Assembly (NCBI GenBank): GCA_015222065.1
Contig: JADFUQ010000472.1
Coordinates: 1 to 12,917 of the forward strand
Direction: 5' to 3'
Source: Bacteroidota bacterium
GTDB taxonomy: Bacteria; Bacteroidota; Bacteroidia; Bacteroidales; VadinHA17
Length of the DNA: 12,917 bases
Shown here: piece by piece, positions 1 to 7,316 of the stretch
Layout: each line of letters starts with the position of its first letter
How positions within the stretch are numbered: position 1 is the stretch's first letter
Position numbers and translations under genes: made by a program
Notes under the pieces: generated by a model
Databases searched by the model: none
Told to the model about the DNA's origin: nothing
Seen by the model: the letters and a program-made list of their open reading frames with translations, nothing else

Positions 1-1
1 A

Positions 2-625
2 AAAATTAAAAACGGAGATGTCGCATTTATTGTTTCCGGAAAGGTCCTCTCTATACTTCAATCCGAGAGACTTGTTTTAAACTTTATGCAACGGATGAGC
101 GGGATAGCCACTACAACAAATAACTATGTAAGGAAACTGGAAGGGCTAAAAACCAGAGTTCTTGACACACGGAAGACAACTCCCGGACTACGGGTTTTTG
201 AAAAAATGGCTGTGAAAACCGGTGGTGGTGATAACCACAGAATGGGCCTCTTTGATATGATCATGCTTAAAGATAACCATATCGAATTTGCCGGAGGAAT
301 AAAGGAAGCCATTAATTCAACACATGCATACCTTGAAAGTATTGGTAAAAATCTTAAAATTGAAATTGAAGCCCGAAACCTTAGTGAGATCAGGGAAATA
401 CTTGAAACCGGTAAAATAAACAGGATAATGCTTGATAACTTTACTTTAAATGATACCCGTAAAGCTATTGAACTGATCAATGGAAAATATGAAACGGAAT
501 CGTCCGGGGGAATTACACTCGAAACCATCCGGGATTATGCTGAATGTGGAGTGGATTATATTTCAGTTGGCGCTTTAACCCACCACATACGTAGTCTGGA
601 TATGAGCCTTAAAGCTATTAATTAA
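2..625 (+). CDS. nadC: Nicotinate-nucleotide pyrophosphorylase (quinolinate phosphoribosyltransferase), 5'-truncated by window edge
   Basis: The enzyme condenses quinolinate with PRPP to give nicotinate mononucleotide, CO2 and pyrophosphate, the step of de novo NAD synthesis that forms the pyridine nucleotide; it is cytosolic. The frame is open from base 2, so about 207 C-terminal residues are present, and roughly 75 residues are missing compared with the usual ~280. Family motifs are clear: GDVAF..SG.V near the left edge, ERLVLNFMQRMSGIAT, the PRPP/quinolinate-binding LDTRKTTPGLR, then GGGDNHRMGL and MLKDNH. The barrel's C-terminal strands follow (IEIEARNLSEI, IMLDNF, and GVDYISVGALTH near the end). 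The ATG at 86 lies inside the conserved core and is not the start. The TAA at 623-625 is followed after 6 bp by the YihY-type gene, so the two are probably co-transcribed. Identification is firm; only the true start is unknown. Confidence 0.95.
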   Translation, partial: KIKNGDVAFIVSGKVLSILQSERLVLNFMQRMSGIATTTNNYVRKLEGLKTRVLDTRKTTPGLRVFEKMAVKTGGGDNHRMGLFDMIMLKDNHIEFAGGIKEAINSTHAYLESIGKNLKIEIEARNLSEIREILETGKINRIMLDNFTLNDTRKAIELINGKYETESSGGITLETIRDYAECGVDYISVGALTHHIRSLDMSLKAIN

Positions 626-631
626 TAAATT

Positions 632-1609
632 TTGAAAGTAACCGGTTTAAATAAAAAAAAACTCAACAGGATCATTAAAGATCTGGGGCGTCGTTTTATA
701 AAAAAAGTAAAAAAGATAAGTCTTCCCGGATTAGAGCATATTCCTGTTTATTATGTAGTTTCATATTTCTTCCATGGTTTTAAAAGAGGATCAATGGATG
801 CAAGAGGATCTGCAATTGCCTTCAGCCTTTTATTTGCAATCCTTCCTACCACAATCTTTCTTTTTTCACTTATCCCCTTTATTCCAATTCAAAATTTCCA
901 GACCGGACTATTAGAACTTTTTCAGCAAATACTTCCTGAAAACGCATACAATTTTCTTGAAACATCACTTATCGCAGTAATAACTGAGAAAAGCAGTGGT
1001 TTGTTAATAATTATGTTCGGTGTTACACTTGGTTTTTCCAGTACGGGAATGCACCGTTTAATCAATGTTTTTAATATTTCACATCATCCTGTGAAAATCA
1101 GGAATTGGATAAACCAGAGGAAAATTTCCCTTATCCTGGTTTTTGTGCTTACTGTCTTACTTACAATTGCCGTAATAATAATTATCTTCAGCAATACAGT
1201 AATAGGGGAACTGGTTGATTTAAATATTATTGAAAAGGACCTGGTATTTTATATTGCCCAAACAGCAAAATGGATAATTCTTGTCGCTCTCATCTTTTTT
1301 GCTATTTCTTTCCTTTATTATTTTGCCCCTGCTAAACGAAAAAACTGGAGATTCTTTTCTGTTGGTTCAATCGTTGCTACATTATTGTTTATTTTGTCCT
1401 CTGTTGGAGTATCTTATTTTGTAAATAATTTCGGAAAATTCAATAAGTTATACGGATCTATAGGTTCGCTGATGGTCTTTCTGATCTGGCTTTATTTTAA
1501 TTCAATTTCAATCTTAATTGGGTTTGAACTGAATGCCAGTATACAATCAGCAAATCTCAAAAAAGATACTTTCATGGATGAAAACCAGTTTCCTGAAAAA
1601 TATAACTAA
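632..1609 (+). CDS. YihY/BrkB family inner-membrane protein
   Basis: Integral membrane protein of the YihY/virulence factor BrkB family (once misnamed ribonuclease BN). The molecular function is not established; a transport role has been suggested for the family. The 325 residues begin with a basic cytoplasmic stretch (residues 1-35). About six hydrophobic segments follow, near 60-82, 122-140, 165-188, 212-233, 243-265 and 278-299. Recognisable family features are MDARGSAIAFSLLFAILPT at about 54-72, FAPAKRKNWR at about 231-240, and the C-terminal YGSIGSLMVFLIWLYF around 274-289. The start is uncertain. A TAA at 626-628 is directly upstream in frame, leaving TTG at 632 as the only plausible start that keeps the N-terminal region; the first ATG (794) would remove it. 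There is no Shine-Dalgarno sequence. It follows nadC by 6 bp and probably shares its transcript. Confidence 0.88.
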   Translation: MKVTGLNKKKLNRIIKDLGRRFIKKVKKISLPGLEHIPVYYVVSYFFHGFKRGSMDARGSAIAFSLLFAILPTTIFLFSLIPFIPIQNFQTGLLELFQQILPENAYNFLETSLIAVITEKSSGLLIIMFGVTLGFSSTGMHRLINVFNISHHPVKIRNWINQRKISLILVFVLTVLLTIAVIIIIFSNTVIGELVDLNIIEKDLVFYIAQTAKWIILVALIFFAISFLYYFAPAKRKNWRFFSVGSIVATLLFILSSVGVSYFVNNFGKFNKLYGSIGSLMVFLIWLYFNSISILIGFELNASIQSANLKKDTFMDENQFPEKYN

Positions 1610-1702
1610 TCAGTCAACAGTCGGCAATTGGCAGTCGGCAGTCGGTAATCAATTAGTTGGCAGTTGGCAAGTAGCAGTTGGCAAAATGCAGATTAACCTA
1701 AA
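1603..1702. repeat. Degenerate heptamer repeat array (CAGTCGG/CAGTTGG type)
   Basis: Downstream of the YihY-type gene the sequence splits almost without remainder into 7-bp units from 1618: CAGTCGG, CAATTGG, CAGTCGG, CAGTCGG, then diverged units, then CAGTTGG, CAAGTAG, CAGTTGG. The leading TAACTAATCAGTCAACAGTC (1603-1622) recurs with one change at 6905-6924, so the array belongs to a dispersed family. The short open frame across it has no protein character. Confidence 0.75.
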
Positions 1703-1721
1703 AATTAGATATAATTAATAT

Positions 1722-1755
1722 TTAAGCATTTAAGCATTCAATCATTTAATCATTC
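1722..1755. repeat. Octamer repeat array (AAGCATTT/AATCATTC type)
   Basis: Four consecutive degenerate 8-bp units, AAGCATTT, AAGCATTC, AATCATTT, AATCATTC, lie between the heptamer array and pdxH. They form a separate repeat type from the neighbouring heptamers. Confidence 0.65.
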
Positions 1756-1760
1756 TTTTG
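1753..1760 (+). promoter_or_regulatory. Possible -7 box of the pdxH promoter
   Basis: TTCTTTTG matches the Bacteroidota -7 consensus TAnnTTTG at all but one fixed position and lies 19 bp before the pdxH ATG, implying a very short leader. It borders the octamer array and no clear -33 TTG was found, so support is weak. Confidence 0.3.
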
Positions 1761-1779
1761 ACACTGAATAATATCAATT

Positions 1780-2421
1780 ATGAAAAAAGAGTTTGAATCA
1801 GGTATACAAGAGTACAAATTAGGTAAACTTCGAAAAAAAGATGTTAATCCTAATCCAATTGTACAATTCGAAAAATGGCTGGATGAAGCTATTAGTAATA
1901 AAGTAAAGGAACCCACAGCAATGGCCCTGGCAACTGCCACTCCTGATGGAAAACTGTCGTGTAGAATTGTAATGTTACGAGAGCTTAATGATGAAGGGTT
2001 TATTTTTTATTCAAGCTATAAAAGCTGGAAGGGAAAACAGATTATACTTAACCATTATGGTGCATTAAATTTCTATTGGGCCAGGTTAGAAAGACAAGTG
2101 CGAATTGAAGGATATATTGAAAAAGTGAATTGTAACATATCCGATAAATATTTCAACTCCAGGTCAAGAGGGAAAAAATTAGGTGTATGGACTATGTTAC
2201 AGAGCCGGAAAATACCCAACCGTGAGTACCTTGAAAATCTGTTTAAAGAACAAAAAAATAATTTCGATGGAAAAGAAATACCCAGACCTGCTGATTGGGG
2301 AGGGTATATTTTAAAACCAGGCAGAATAGAATTCTGGCAGGGTCGGGAAAATCGTCTGCACGACCGTATTATGTATGAAAAAAAGAATATGCGTTGGCAA
2401 ATGAATCGCCTGGCCCCATAA
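1780..2421 (+). CDS. pdxH: Pyridoxamine/pyridoxine 5'-phosphate oxidase, divergent at several ligand positions
   Basis: FMN-dependent oxidation of pyridoxamine- or pyridoxine-5'-phosphate to pyridoxal phosphate, the last step of de novo PLP synthesis and salvage; cytosolic homodimer. The length (213 residues) is normal. Visible motifs: basic N-terminus EYKLGKLRKKDV; EPTAMALATATPDGKLSCR (44-62); FMN-fold GFIFYSSYKSWKGKQ (73-87); RLERQVRIEG (102-111); QS at 141-142; and C-terminal IEFWQGRENRLHDR (183-196) ending in MNRLAP. Counting by a constant offset of 5 from the E. coli enzyme, several binding residues differ: Lys72 is Arg67, Arg88 is Trp83 and Ser137 is Lys132. Arg197, His199 and Arg201 equivalents are kept. 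The ATG at 1780 gives the standard N-terminus. It stands alone on its strand and converges with the glutamine synthetase gene across 5 bp. The family is certain; full activity is likely but the substitutions deserve attention. Confidence 0.93.
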   Translation: MKKEFESGIQEYKLGKLRKKDVNPNPIVQFEKWLDEAISNKVKEPTAMALATATPDGKLSCRIVMLRELNDEGFIFYSSYKSWKGKQIILNHYGALNFYWARLERQVRIEGYIEKVNCNISDKYFNSRSRGKKLGVWTMLQSRKIPNREYLENLFKEQKNNFDGKEIPRPADWGGYILKPGRIEFWQGRENRLHDRIMYEKKNMRWQMNRLAP

Positions 2422-2426
2422 CCCGC

Positions 2427-3932
2427 CTACATGCAATGAATATATTTCAAAACGATTTTACGTAGTTCCTCTTCCTTCCCATATAATCTTTCACTAAGAT
2501 CTTTATCATTAAATGACTTTAGTTTTTCAATAACATCACTAATCACCCCTGCCGGGAAGATGCTATTTTGCTCAAACAGTTTCCGGTGTTTCTCAAGTGC
2601 CTCTGCTGATTCCCAGCATGAGGAGGGAAGTTGCTGAAGTTTTGCTAATTGATCCTTATTTTTCTCATCAAAAATATTCACATCCACATAAAGTTCATCA
2701 GCCATCTTAAGTGCTCCTTCCATTTTAATTCCATGCTGCGCTGCAATTATCAAACCCGCCAGAAGTTTATAAATATCTGCAGAACCATCTGGTGCACGAA
2801 ATTCTACAGTTTGTTTGTGTAACCGGGATTTTTCTTCTACAGGACTCAGGGGATTAACTTCATTTATCATATTTCCTGTTTTATTCCAACCCAATGGAAC
2901 TCTTACCAATACCGACCTGTTCCGGTCACCCCAGCAAATATTAGTAGGAGCTTCCTGGTGAGGAACCAACCTGAGATAAGAGGTGGGAACAGTATTTCCA
3001 AATGCGGTAAGTGCAGAAGCTACATCTAATATTCCAGCTATCATTTTCCTGGCTACATTACTAAGCCTGTCATTTTCAACCATTTTGTTCATTCCGTCCT
3101 TTTCAAGCATCATATGAATATGCAAACCGCTGCCTGCTTTGCCAACAATAATTTTAGGTGCAAAACTAACCTCAACACCATACTCATAGCTCAGCATCCT
3201 GAGTATCCATTTTGCTACCAGCATCTGGTCAACTGCATCTTCGGCATCAACAGGCAGGAACTCAATTTCATGTTGCTCAAAATCCTCATCTTCTGTCGAG
3301 AAACTTCCAACCTCCGAATGCCCGTATTTAATTTTGCACCCGGCTGCAGCAATCAACTCAAGTGCCTCCACACGAAGATCCTCAAACTTGGCAAATGGTT
3401 TCGATTGATGATATCCTTTCTGGTTAAACAACGGATACAAGTTATCCTTATCAGAATTAACATAATATTCCAGTTCCCCCAGTGCCTTGAATGTATAACC
3501 GGTCTTATCCCTGAATTCTTTATGCGCCTTTTGTAATATATATTCCGGTGAGCTTGCAAGTGGCTTCCCTTCGCTATTGAAAAATGAACATAGAATCTCC
3601 AATGTTGGCACTTCTGAAAAAGGATTCAGAAATGCTGTTTTATACCTGGGAATTACATACAGATCACTCGAGCCGGCTTCGATGAACGAAAACAGGCTGG
3701 ACCCGTCAACACGCTCTCCGGCTGTAAGCACTGAATCAAGATGTTTCAGACTTGAAATAGCGAAATTCAATGATTTTAATTTCCCGTCTTCACCAGCATA
3801 CCGAAAATTTATCATCTTTATTCCCCTGGCTTCAATAAACTTTATAAGATCACCTTTGGTAAATTCTGCCGGGTTTTTCTTGATAAATTGTACCAGTTCA
3901 TTTGGATTTAATGATATTTCCTGATCATTCAT
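2427..3932 (-). CDS. glnA: Glutamine synthetase family protein (type I-like catalytic domain)
   Basis: Predicted ATP-dependent ligation of ammonia to glutamate; cytosolic and probably a dodecamer like other type I enzymes. The 501 residues comprise an N-terminal beta-grasp domain (about 15-105, with VDGSS at 75-79 supplying the neighbouring-subunit Asp) and the catalytic domain. Catalytic signatures: GELEYY (metal Glu153/Glu155), HSEVG (Glu207), HEIEF (Glu222), AGSGLHIHM (His271), RLVPHQEAP (Arg321, Glu327), GDRNRS (Arg337/Arg339) and VEFRAPDGSA (Glu377, Arg379). Oddities: about seven acidic residues are inserted between Glu207 and Glu222; the usual Asn of NGSG is Ala266; the position matching E. 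coli Arg355 is Thr375; and no NLY adenylylation motif is seen. The ATG (3932-3930) overlaps the end of valS by 8 bp, so translation is probably coupled. The ligase family is clear. Whether it is the main glutamine synthetase or a divergent paralogue acting on another amine is open, so the symbol is provisional. Confidence 0.88.
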   Translation of the reverse strand: MNDQEISLNPNELVQFIKKNPAEFTKGDLIKFIEARGIKMINFRYAGEDGKLKSLNFAISSLKHLDSVLTAGERVDGSSLFSFIEAGSSDLYVIPRYKTAFLNPFSEVPTLEILCSFFNSEGKPLASSPEYILQKAHKEFRDKTGYTFKALGELEYYVNSDKDNLYPLFNQKGYHQSKPFAKFEDLRVEALELIAAAGCKIKYGHSEVGSFSTEDEDFEQHEIEFLPVDAEDAVDQMLVAKWILRMLSYEYGVEVSFAPKIIVGKAGSGLHIHMMLEKDGMNKMVENDRLSNVARKMIAGILDVASALTAFGNTVPTSYLRLVPHQEAPTNICWGDRNRSVLVRVPLGWNKTGNMINEVNPLSPVEEKSRLHKQTVEFRAPDGSADIYKLLAGLIIAAQHGIKMEGALKMADELYVDVNIFDEKNKDQLAKLQQLPSSCWESAEALEKHRKLFEQNSIFPAGVISDVIEKLKSFNDKDLSERLYGKEEELRKIVLKYIHCM

Positions 3933-6570
3933 TCTTAGTTTTTTTTAATCCTGCAATTCGCTCCTCAAATACTTTAATTTTCTCTTCCGCCTCGGATTTC
4001 TTAGTCAACTCCCGTTGAACAACTTTCTCAGGAGCGTTTTTAATAAATTGTTCGTTATTTAGTTTTTTCATCACCGTGGCCAGAAAACCTTTTGAATAAT
4101 TAAGTTCCTTCGAGAGTTTTTCAAGCTCTTTTTCCACATCCACCTTGTCCCCCAGTGGAATAAAATATTCTGTGGTTTTTACTATAAAAGAGGCCACCCC
4201 TTTGGGCTTTTTATCAACAAATTGTATATCTGAAAGGTTAGTTAGCTTTTTCAGCACCTCACCAAAACGGTTATCATAATTTTCTTCATTTCCCCGAACC
4301 AGCAGAGTCAGGGGCTCTTTAACTGGAATATTCTTTTCCTTTCTGATTGTTCTCACTGCACTTACTGTCTCTTTGGTTTTTTCAAACCTGCTAATAAGTG
4401 ACTTGTCGTATAATGATGCCCCTGGCATCTTTGATACCATAATGCTATCTCCATTTTTCCTGTCCCTGATAAGTTGCCATATCTCCTCGGTAATGAAAGG
4501 AATAAAAGGATGCATGATCTTTAATAATTTTTCAAAGAAACCCGTTGTAGCTTCAAGCGTCTTACTATCAATTGGTTTTTTGTATGAAGGTTTGATGATC
4601 TCAAGATACCACGAAGCAAATTCATCCCAGAAAAGTTTATATAAAGTCATTAACGCTTCGGACAAACGATACTGTGTAAATTGCTTTTCCAGCGTTTTTA
4701 TTGCTTCATTTAACTTCGCATCAAACCATTGAATAATTTTCGCTGATGCATCAGGTTGGTTAAGATACTCATCAACTTTAAAGGTTTTTATAAGTCTGAA
4801 TGCATTCCATATTTTGTTACTAAAATTTCTCCCCTGCTTCGTCAGGCTCTCCTCAAATAACAGGTCACCCCCGGCCGGTGAACATAAAAGCATTCCAACC
4901 CTTACACCATCAGCGCCATATTTCTTTATCAGTTCTAACGGATCGGGCGAGTTACCCAGCGACTTTGACATCTTCCTGCCCATCTTATCACGCACTATGC
5001 CTGTAAGGTAAACATTTTTGAAGGGCTTCTCATCCAAATATTCATACCCGGCAATTATCATCCTTGCAACCCAGAAAAATAGTATCTCAGGTGCAGTTAC
5101 CAGGTCATTTGTCGGATAATAATACCTGATATCTTCATTATCAGGATTCCTTATACCGTCAAAAACCGAAATGGGCCATAACCACGACGAGAACCAGGTA
5201 TCCAATACATCCTCATCCTGTTTCAGATCGCTATCTTTCAAACCGGTATTTCCGGTTTTTTCCTTTGCCATAACCAGTGCCTCTTCACGGGTTTTTGCAA
5301 CCACAAAAGCATCCTCTCCTTCAATATAGTAAGCCGGGATCCTTTGCCCCCACCATAACTGCCTTGATATGCACCAGTCTCTCACATTTTCCATCCAGTA
5401 ACGGTAGGTGTTTTTGAATTTCCTGGGATATATCTTAACATCGTTATTCATCACATGTTCCAGCGCCGGTTGCGCCAGCTCCTTCATCCTCAGGAACCAT
5501 TGTAGTGACAATTTGGGTTCTATCACTACATCGGTCCGCTCAGAATATCCCACCTTGTTTACATAATCTTCAATCTTTACAAGATGTCCTTCATCATCCA
5601 GTTTCTTCGTTATCTTGTCTCTAACCTTAAAGCGATCTTCGCCAACAAAAAATTGTGCATTTTTATTTAGTGTTCCATCATCATTAAAAATATCAATGAT
5701 TTCAAGTTTGTGTTTCTTGCCTATTTCATAATCATTCTCATCATGGGCAGGGGTGATCTTTAGTGCACCGGTACCAAATTCCGGATCAACATGCTCATCG
5801 GTGATTATTGGAACAGACCTGTTAACTAACGGTATTAGTGCCTTCTTCCCATGCATATCTTTAAATCGCTCATCGTCAGGATGAACACAAACTGCCGTAT
5901 CACCAAGTATAGTTTCCGGTCGTGTTGTGGCAATCTTAAGCCACTTATCCTGCCCGTCAATCTTGTACCTGAAATAATATAGTTTTGAGTCCACTTCCTT
6001 AAATATCACCTCCTCATCAGAAATGGCAGTCTTAGCCTGGGGATCCCAGTTTACCATTCTTTTTCCACGGTAAATAAATCCTTTATTGAACAGATCGATA
6101 AAAACATCAATAACACTTTCATACATATCATCATCCATGGTGAATTTGGTCCTTTCCCAATCACACGAGGCACCAAGCTTTTTTAATTGTTCCAGGATAA
6201 TACCCCCATGTTCATTACGCCATTCCCATGCATGTTTCAGGAATTCATCACGTGAAAGATCTGATTTTTTAATCCCTTTTTCTCTTAACTTTGCCACAAC
6301 CCTCGCTTCAGTAGCAATAGATGCATGATCCGTTCCCGGAACCCAGAGTGCATTTTTCCCCAGCATCCGTTCTCTTCGTACCATAATATCCTGTATGGTA
6401 TTGTTAAGCATGTGTCCCATATGCAGAACTCCGGTAACATTGGGTGGTGGTATTACTATAGTATAAGGCTCCCTTTCATCAGGCTCAGAGTGAAAAAAAC
6501 CTTTTTCCATCCAGTATTGATACCATTTTTCCTCTGTTGATGCCGGGTTGTATTTCGAAGGAATATTCAT
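3925..6570 (-). CDS. valS: Valyl-tRNA synthetase
   Basis: Class I aminoacyl-tRNA synthetase that charges tRNA-Val with valine and edits mischarged threonine; cytosolic. The 881 residues are typical of the family. The HIGH motif appears as HMGH (50-53) after PPPNVTGVL. Next come GTDHASIATEARV (79-91), the CP1 editing domain with TTRPETILGDTAV (215-227) and GTGALKITPAHDENDYE (266-282), the tryptophan-rich RDWCISRQLWWGQRIPAYY (397-415), DTWFSSWLWP (457-466), and KMSKS (533-537) before LGNSPDPLELI. The helical anticodon-binding domain follows, and residues about 810-880 form a charged coiled-coil arm of the kind that stabilises tRNA in this enzyme. All catalytic motifs are intact. The ATG at 6570 is directly before the usual N-terminus. 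It is the first gene of a two-gene unit, and its TGA (3927-3925) lies inside the start region of the glutamine synthetase gene. Confidence 0.98.
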   Translation of the reverse strand: MNIPSKYNPASTEEKWYQYWMEKGFFHSEPDEREPYTIVIPPPNVTGVLHMGHMLNNTIQDIMVRRERMLGKNALWVPGTDHASIATEARVVAKLREKGIKKSDLSRDEFLKHAWEWRNEHGGIILEQLKKLGASCDWERTKFTMDDDMYESVIDVFIDLFNKGFIYRGKRMVNWDPQAKTAISDEEVIFKEVDSKLYYFRYKIDGQDKWLKIATTRPETILGDTAVCVHPDDERFKDMHGKKALIPLVNRSVPIITDEHVDPEFGTGALKITPAHDENDYEIGKKHKLEIIDIFNDDGTLNKNAQFFVGEDRFKVRDKITKKLDDEGHLVKIEDYVNKVGYSERTDVVIEPKLSLQWFLRMKELAQPALEHVMNNDVKIYPRKFKNTYRYWMENVRDWCISRQLWWGQRIPAYYIEGEDAFVVAKTREEALVMAKEKTGNTGLKDSDLKQDEDVLDTWFSSWLWPISVFDGIRNPDNEDIRYYYPTNDLVTAPEILFFWVARMIIAGYEYLDEKPFKNVYLTGIVRDKMGRKMSKSLGNSPDPLELIKKYGADGVRVGMLLCSPAGGDLLFEESLTKQGRNFSNKIWNAFRLIKTFKVDEYLNQPDASAKIIQWFDAKLNEAIKTLEKQFTQYRLSEALMTLYKLFWDEFASWYLEIIKPSYKKPIDSKTLEATTGFFEKLLKIMHPFIPFITEEIWQLIRDRKNGDSIMVSKMPGASLYDKSLISRFEKTKETVSAVRTIRKEKNIPVKEPLTLLVRGNEENYDNRFGEVLKKLTNLSDIQFVDKKPKGVASFIVKTTEYFIPLGDKVDVEKELEKLSKELNYSKGFLATVMKKLNNEQFIKNAPEKVVQRELTKKSEAEEKIKVFEERIAGLKKTKNE

Positions 6571-6628
6571 AAATCGGTTTTTGTAAAATGCTTCTATAAC
6601 TTGTATTATGAATACAGAAGATAAAAGA

Positions 6629-6657
6629 CAAAAGTAAAAAGTTAAATGTTAGTTCAA
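6629..6657 (-). promoter_or_regulatory. Possible valS promoter
   Basis: On the minus strand TACTTTTG (6636-6629) matches the Bacteroidota -7 box TAnnTTTG exactly. A CTTG (TTG at 6657-6655) lies 18 bp upstream as a candidate -33 element, implying a leader of about 50 nt before the valS ATG. The surrounding ACTTTTT/ACTTTTG/TCTTTTA sequence is itself heptamer-periodic, so the match could be a by-product of a repeat. Confidence 0.42.
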
Positions 6658-6662
6658 GATTC

Positions 6663-6703
6663 GTTACTGGTTACTGGTTACTGGTTACTGGTTACTGGTT
6701 ACT
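6663..6703. repeat. Perfect heptamer tandem repeat (GTTACTG)5.9
   Basis: Five complete identical GTTACTG units are followed by six bases of a sixth (GTTACT). It is the cleanest array in the window and lies just upstream of the proposed valS promoter. Perfect copies suggest recent expansion or ongoing slippage. Confidence 0.93.
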
Positions 6704-6743
6704 AGTGGTTTCAAGAAATCCTTTGCTCTTTTCTTCGACCATT

Positions 6744-6788
6744 AGACTTTTTGACTTTTTCATTCTTCCATTATTCCAGTATTCCAAT
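6744..6788. repeat. Degenerate octamer array (GACTTTTT / CATTATTC type)
   Basis: The stretch reads as 8-bp units: GACTTTTT twice, then CATTCTTC, CATTATTC, CAGTATTC and CAATCCCC. The period equals that of the array before pdxH. Confidence 0.5.
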
Positions 6789-6904
6789 CCCCTCCTGTAT
6801 CTTGTTGATGCAAAAATATAAATTTTATTCGCTTTTCAGTCCCTTATACTCCGTCGATTATGTTATTAGCATCCGGGAAATATTGTTTAACATAGTAATA
6901 TTGT

Positions 6905-6941
6905 TAACTAATCAGTCAGCAGTCCACAGTCCACAGTCGAC
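6905..6941. repeat. Heptamer array (CAGTCCA type), second copy of the CAGTC family
   Basis: Begins with TAACTAATCAGTCAGCAGTC, nearly identical to 1603-1622. From 6913 it continues in 7-bp units: CAGTCAG, CAGTCCA, CAGTCCA, CAGTCGA. Confidence 0.75.
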
Positions 6942-7119
6942 AAGAAAGTCAATAACAATCAAACAATTATAATATAATAATAAATGTAATAAATCACAAA
7001 TGACAAGCACCAAAATACAACTTAACGAAGTGATCTCATGAACACCTTTAAAATTAATTATTTTGTGAATAAATAAATCTCAATGACCCAAATCACAATA
7101 TTCAAAACTGTTTAGGTTG

Positions 7120-7156
7120 CCTGCCTGCCCAAAGTGCCTTTGGTACGGCGGGCAGG
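7120..7156. repeat. GC-rich imperfect hairpin nested in the MITE-like element
   Basis: The outer stem CCTGCC (7120-7125) pairs with GGCAGG (7151-7156). The inner stem CCAAAG (7129-7134) pairs with CTTTGG (7138-7143) around a TGC loop. Internal loops are TGC on the left and TACGGCG on the right. It is strikingly GC-rich in AT-rich surroundings, resembling a REP-type unit. No T-run follows, so it is not an obvious terminator. Confidence 0.7.
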
Positions 7157-7216
7157 TTTGATAATTGATATTTGATTTTTGTTGTTTTTTGATATTTTGA
7201 TATTTTGATTTGGAAT

Positions 7217-7256
7217 TTATTTGTTATTTGCTATTTGTTATTTGTTATTTACCATT
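7217..7256. repeat. TTATTTG heptamer array inside the MITE-like element
   Basis: Units read TTATTTG, TTATTTG, CTATTTG, TTATTTG, TTATTTA, CCATTTG. The reverse-complement version (CAAATAA units) occurs at 12781-12808 in the second element copy, so the array is part of the element. Confidence 0.7.
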
Positions 7257-7316
7257 TGGTGCTTTAATTCAAAATTTGTTTGACTTTGTGGACTGACATT
7301 AAATAGTCCGGTCTTC

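Larger units (their letters stand above)
7005..7264. mobile_element. MITE-like dispersed repeat, copy A, with 10-bp terminal inverted repeats
   Basis: The element is bounded by perfect inverted arms, AAGCACCAAA (7005-7014) and TTTGGTGCTT (7255-7264). It is AT-rich and non-coding, which fits a small non-autonomous element of about 260 bp. Its core (about 7033-7113) matches the right end of the window in inverted orientation with 4 differences over about 81 bp. Flanking parts also match (TTTGATAATTGAT, ATTTGGAAT and the TTATTTG heptamers). Relative to the other copy it carries two extra blocks, 7114-7156 (GC-rich hairpin) and 7170-7207. No target-site duplication was identified. Confidence 0.65.

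Noticed and set aside
124..528. Minus-strand open frame opposite nadC
   Set aside because: It is antisense to a fully conserved enzyme core and shows no recognisable protein features.
1533..1718. Short + strand open frame overlapping the end of the YihY-type gene
   Set aside because: Half lies within that gene in another frame and the rest translates the heptamer array.
3114..3536. Plus-strand open frame opposite the glutamine synthetase gene
   Set aside because: It is antisense to conserved catalytic motifs, with no domain or start context.
6571..6628. T-box or other riboswitch before valS
   Set aside because: The likely leader is only about 50 nt, has no T-box sequence or terminator hairpin, and is AT-rich without visible structure.
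6663..6941. Possible CRISPR array
   Set aside because: The units are 7-8 bp and directly tandem, with no spacers and no cas genes nearby.
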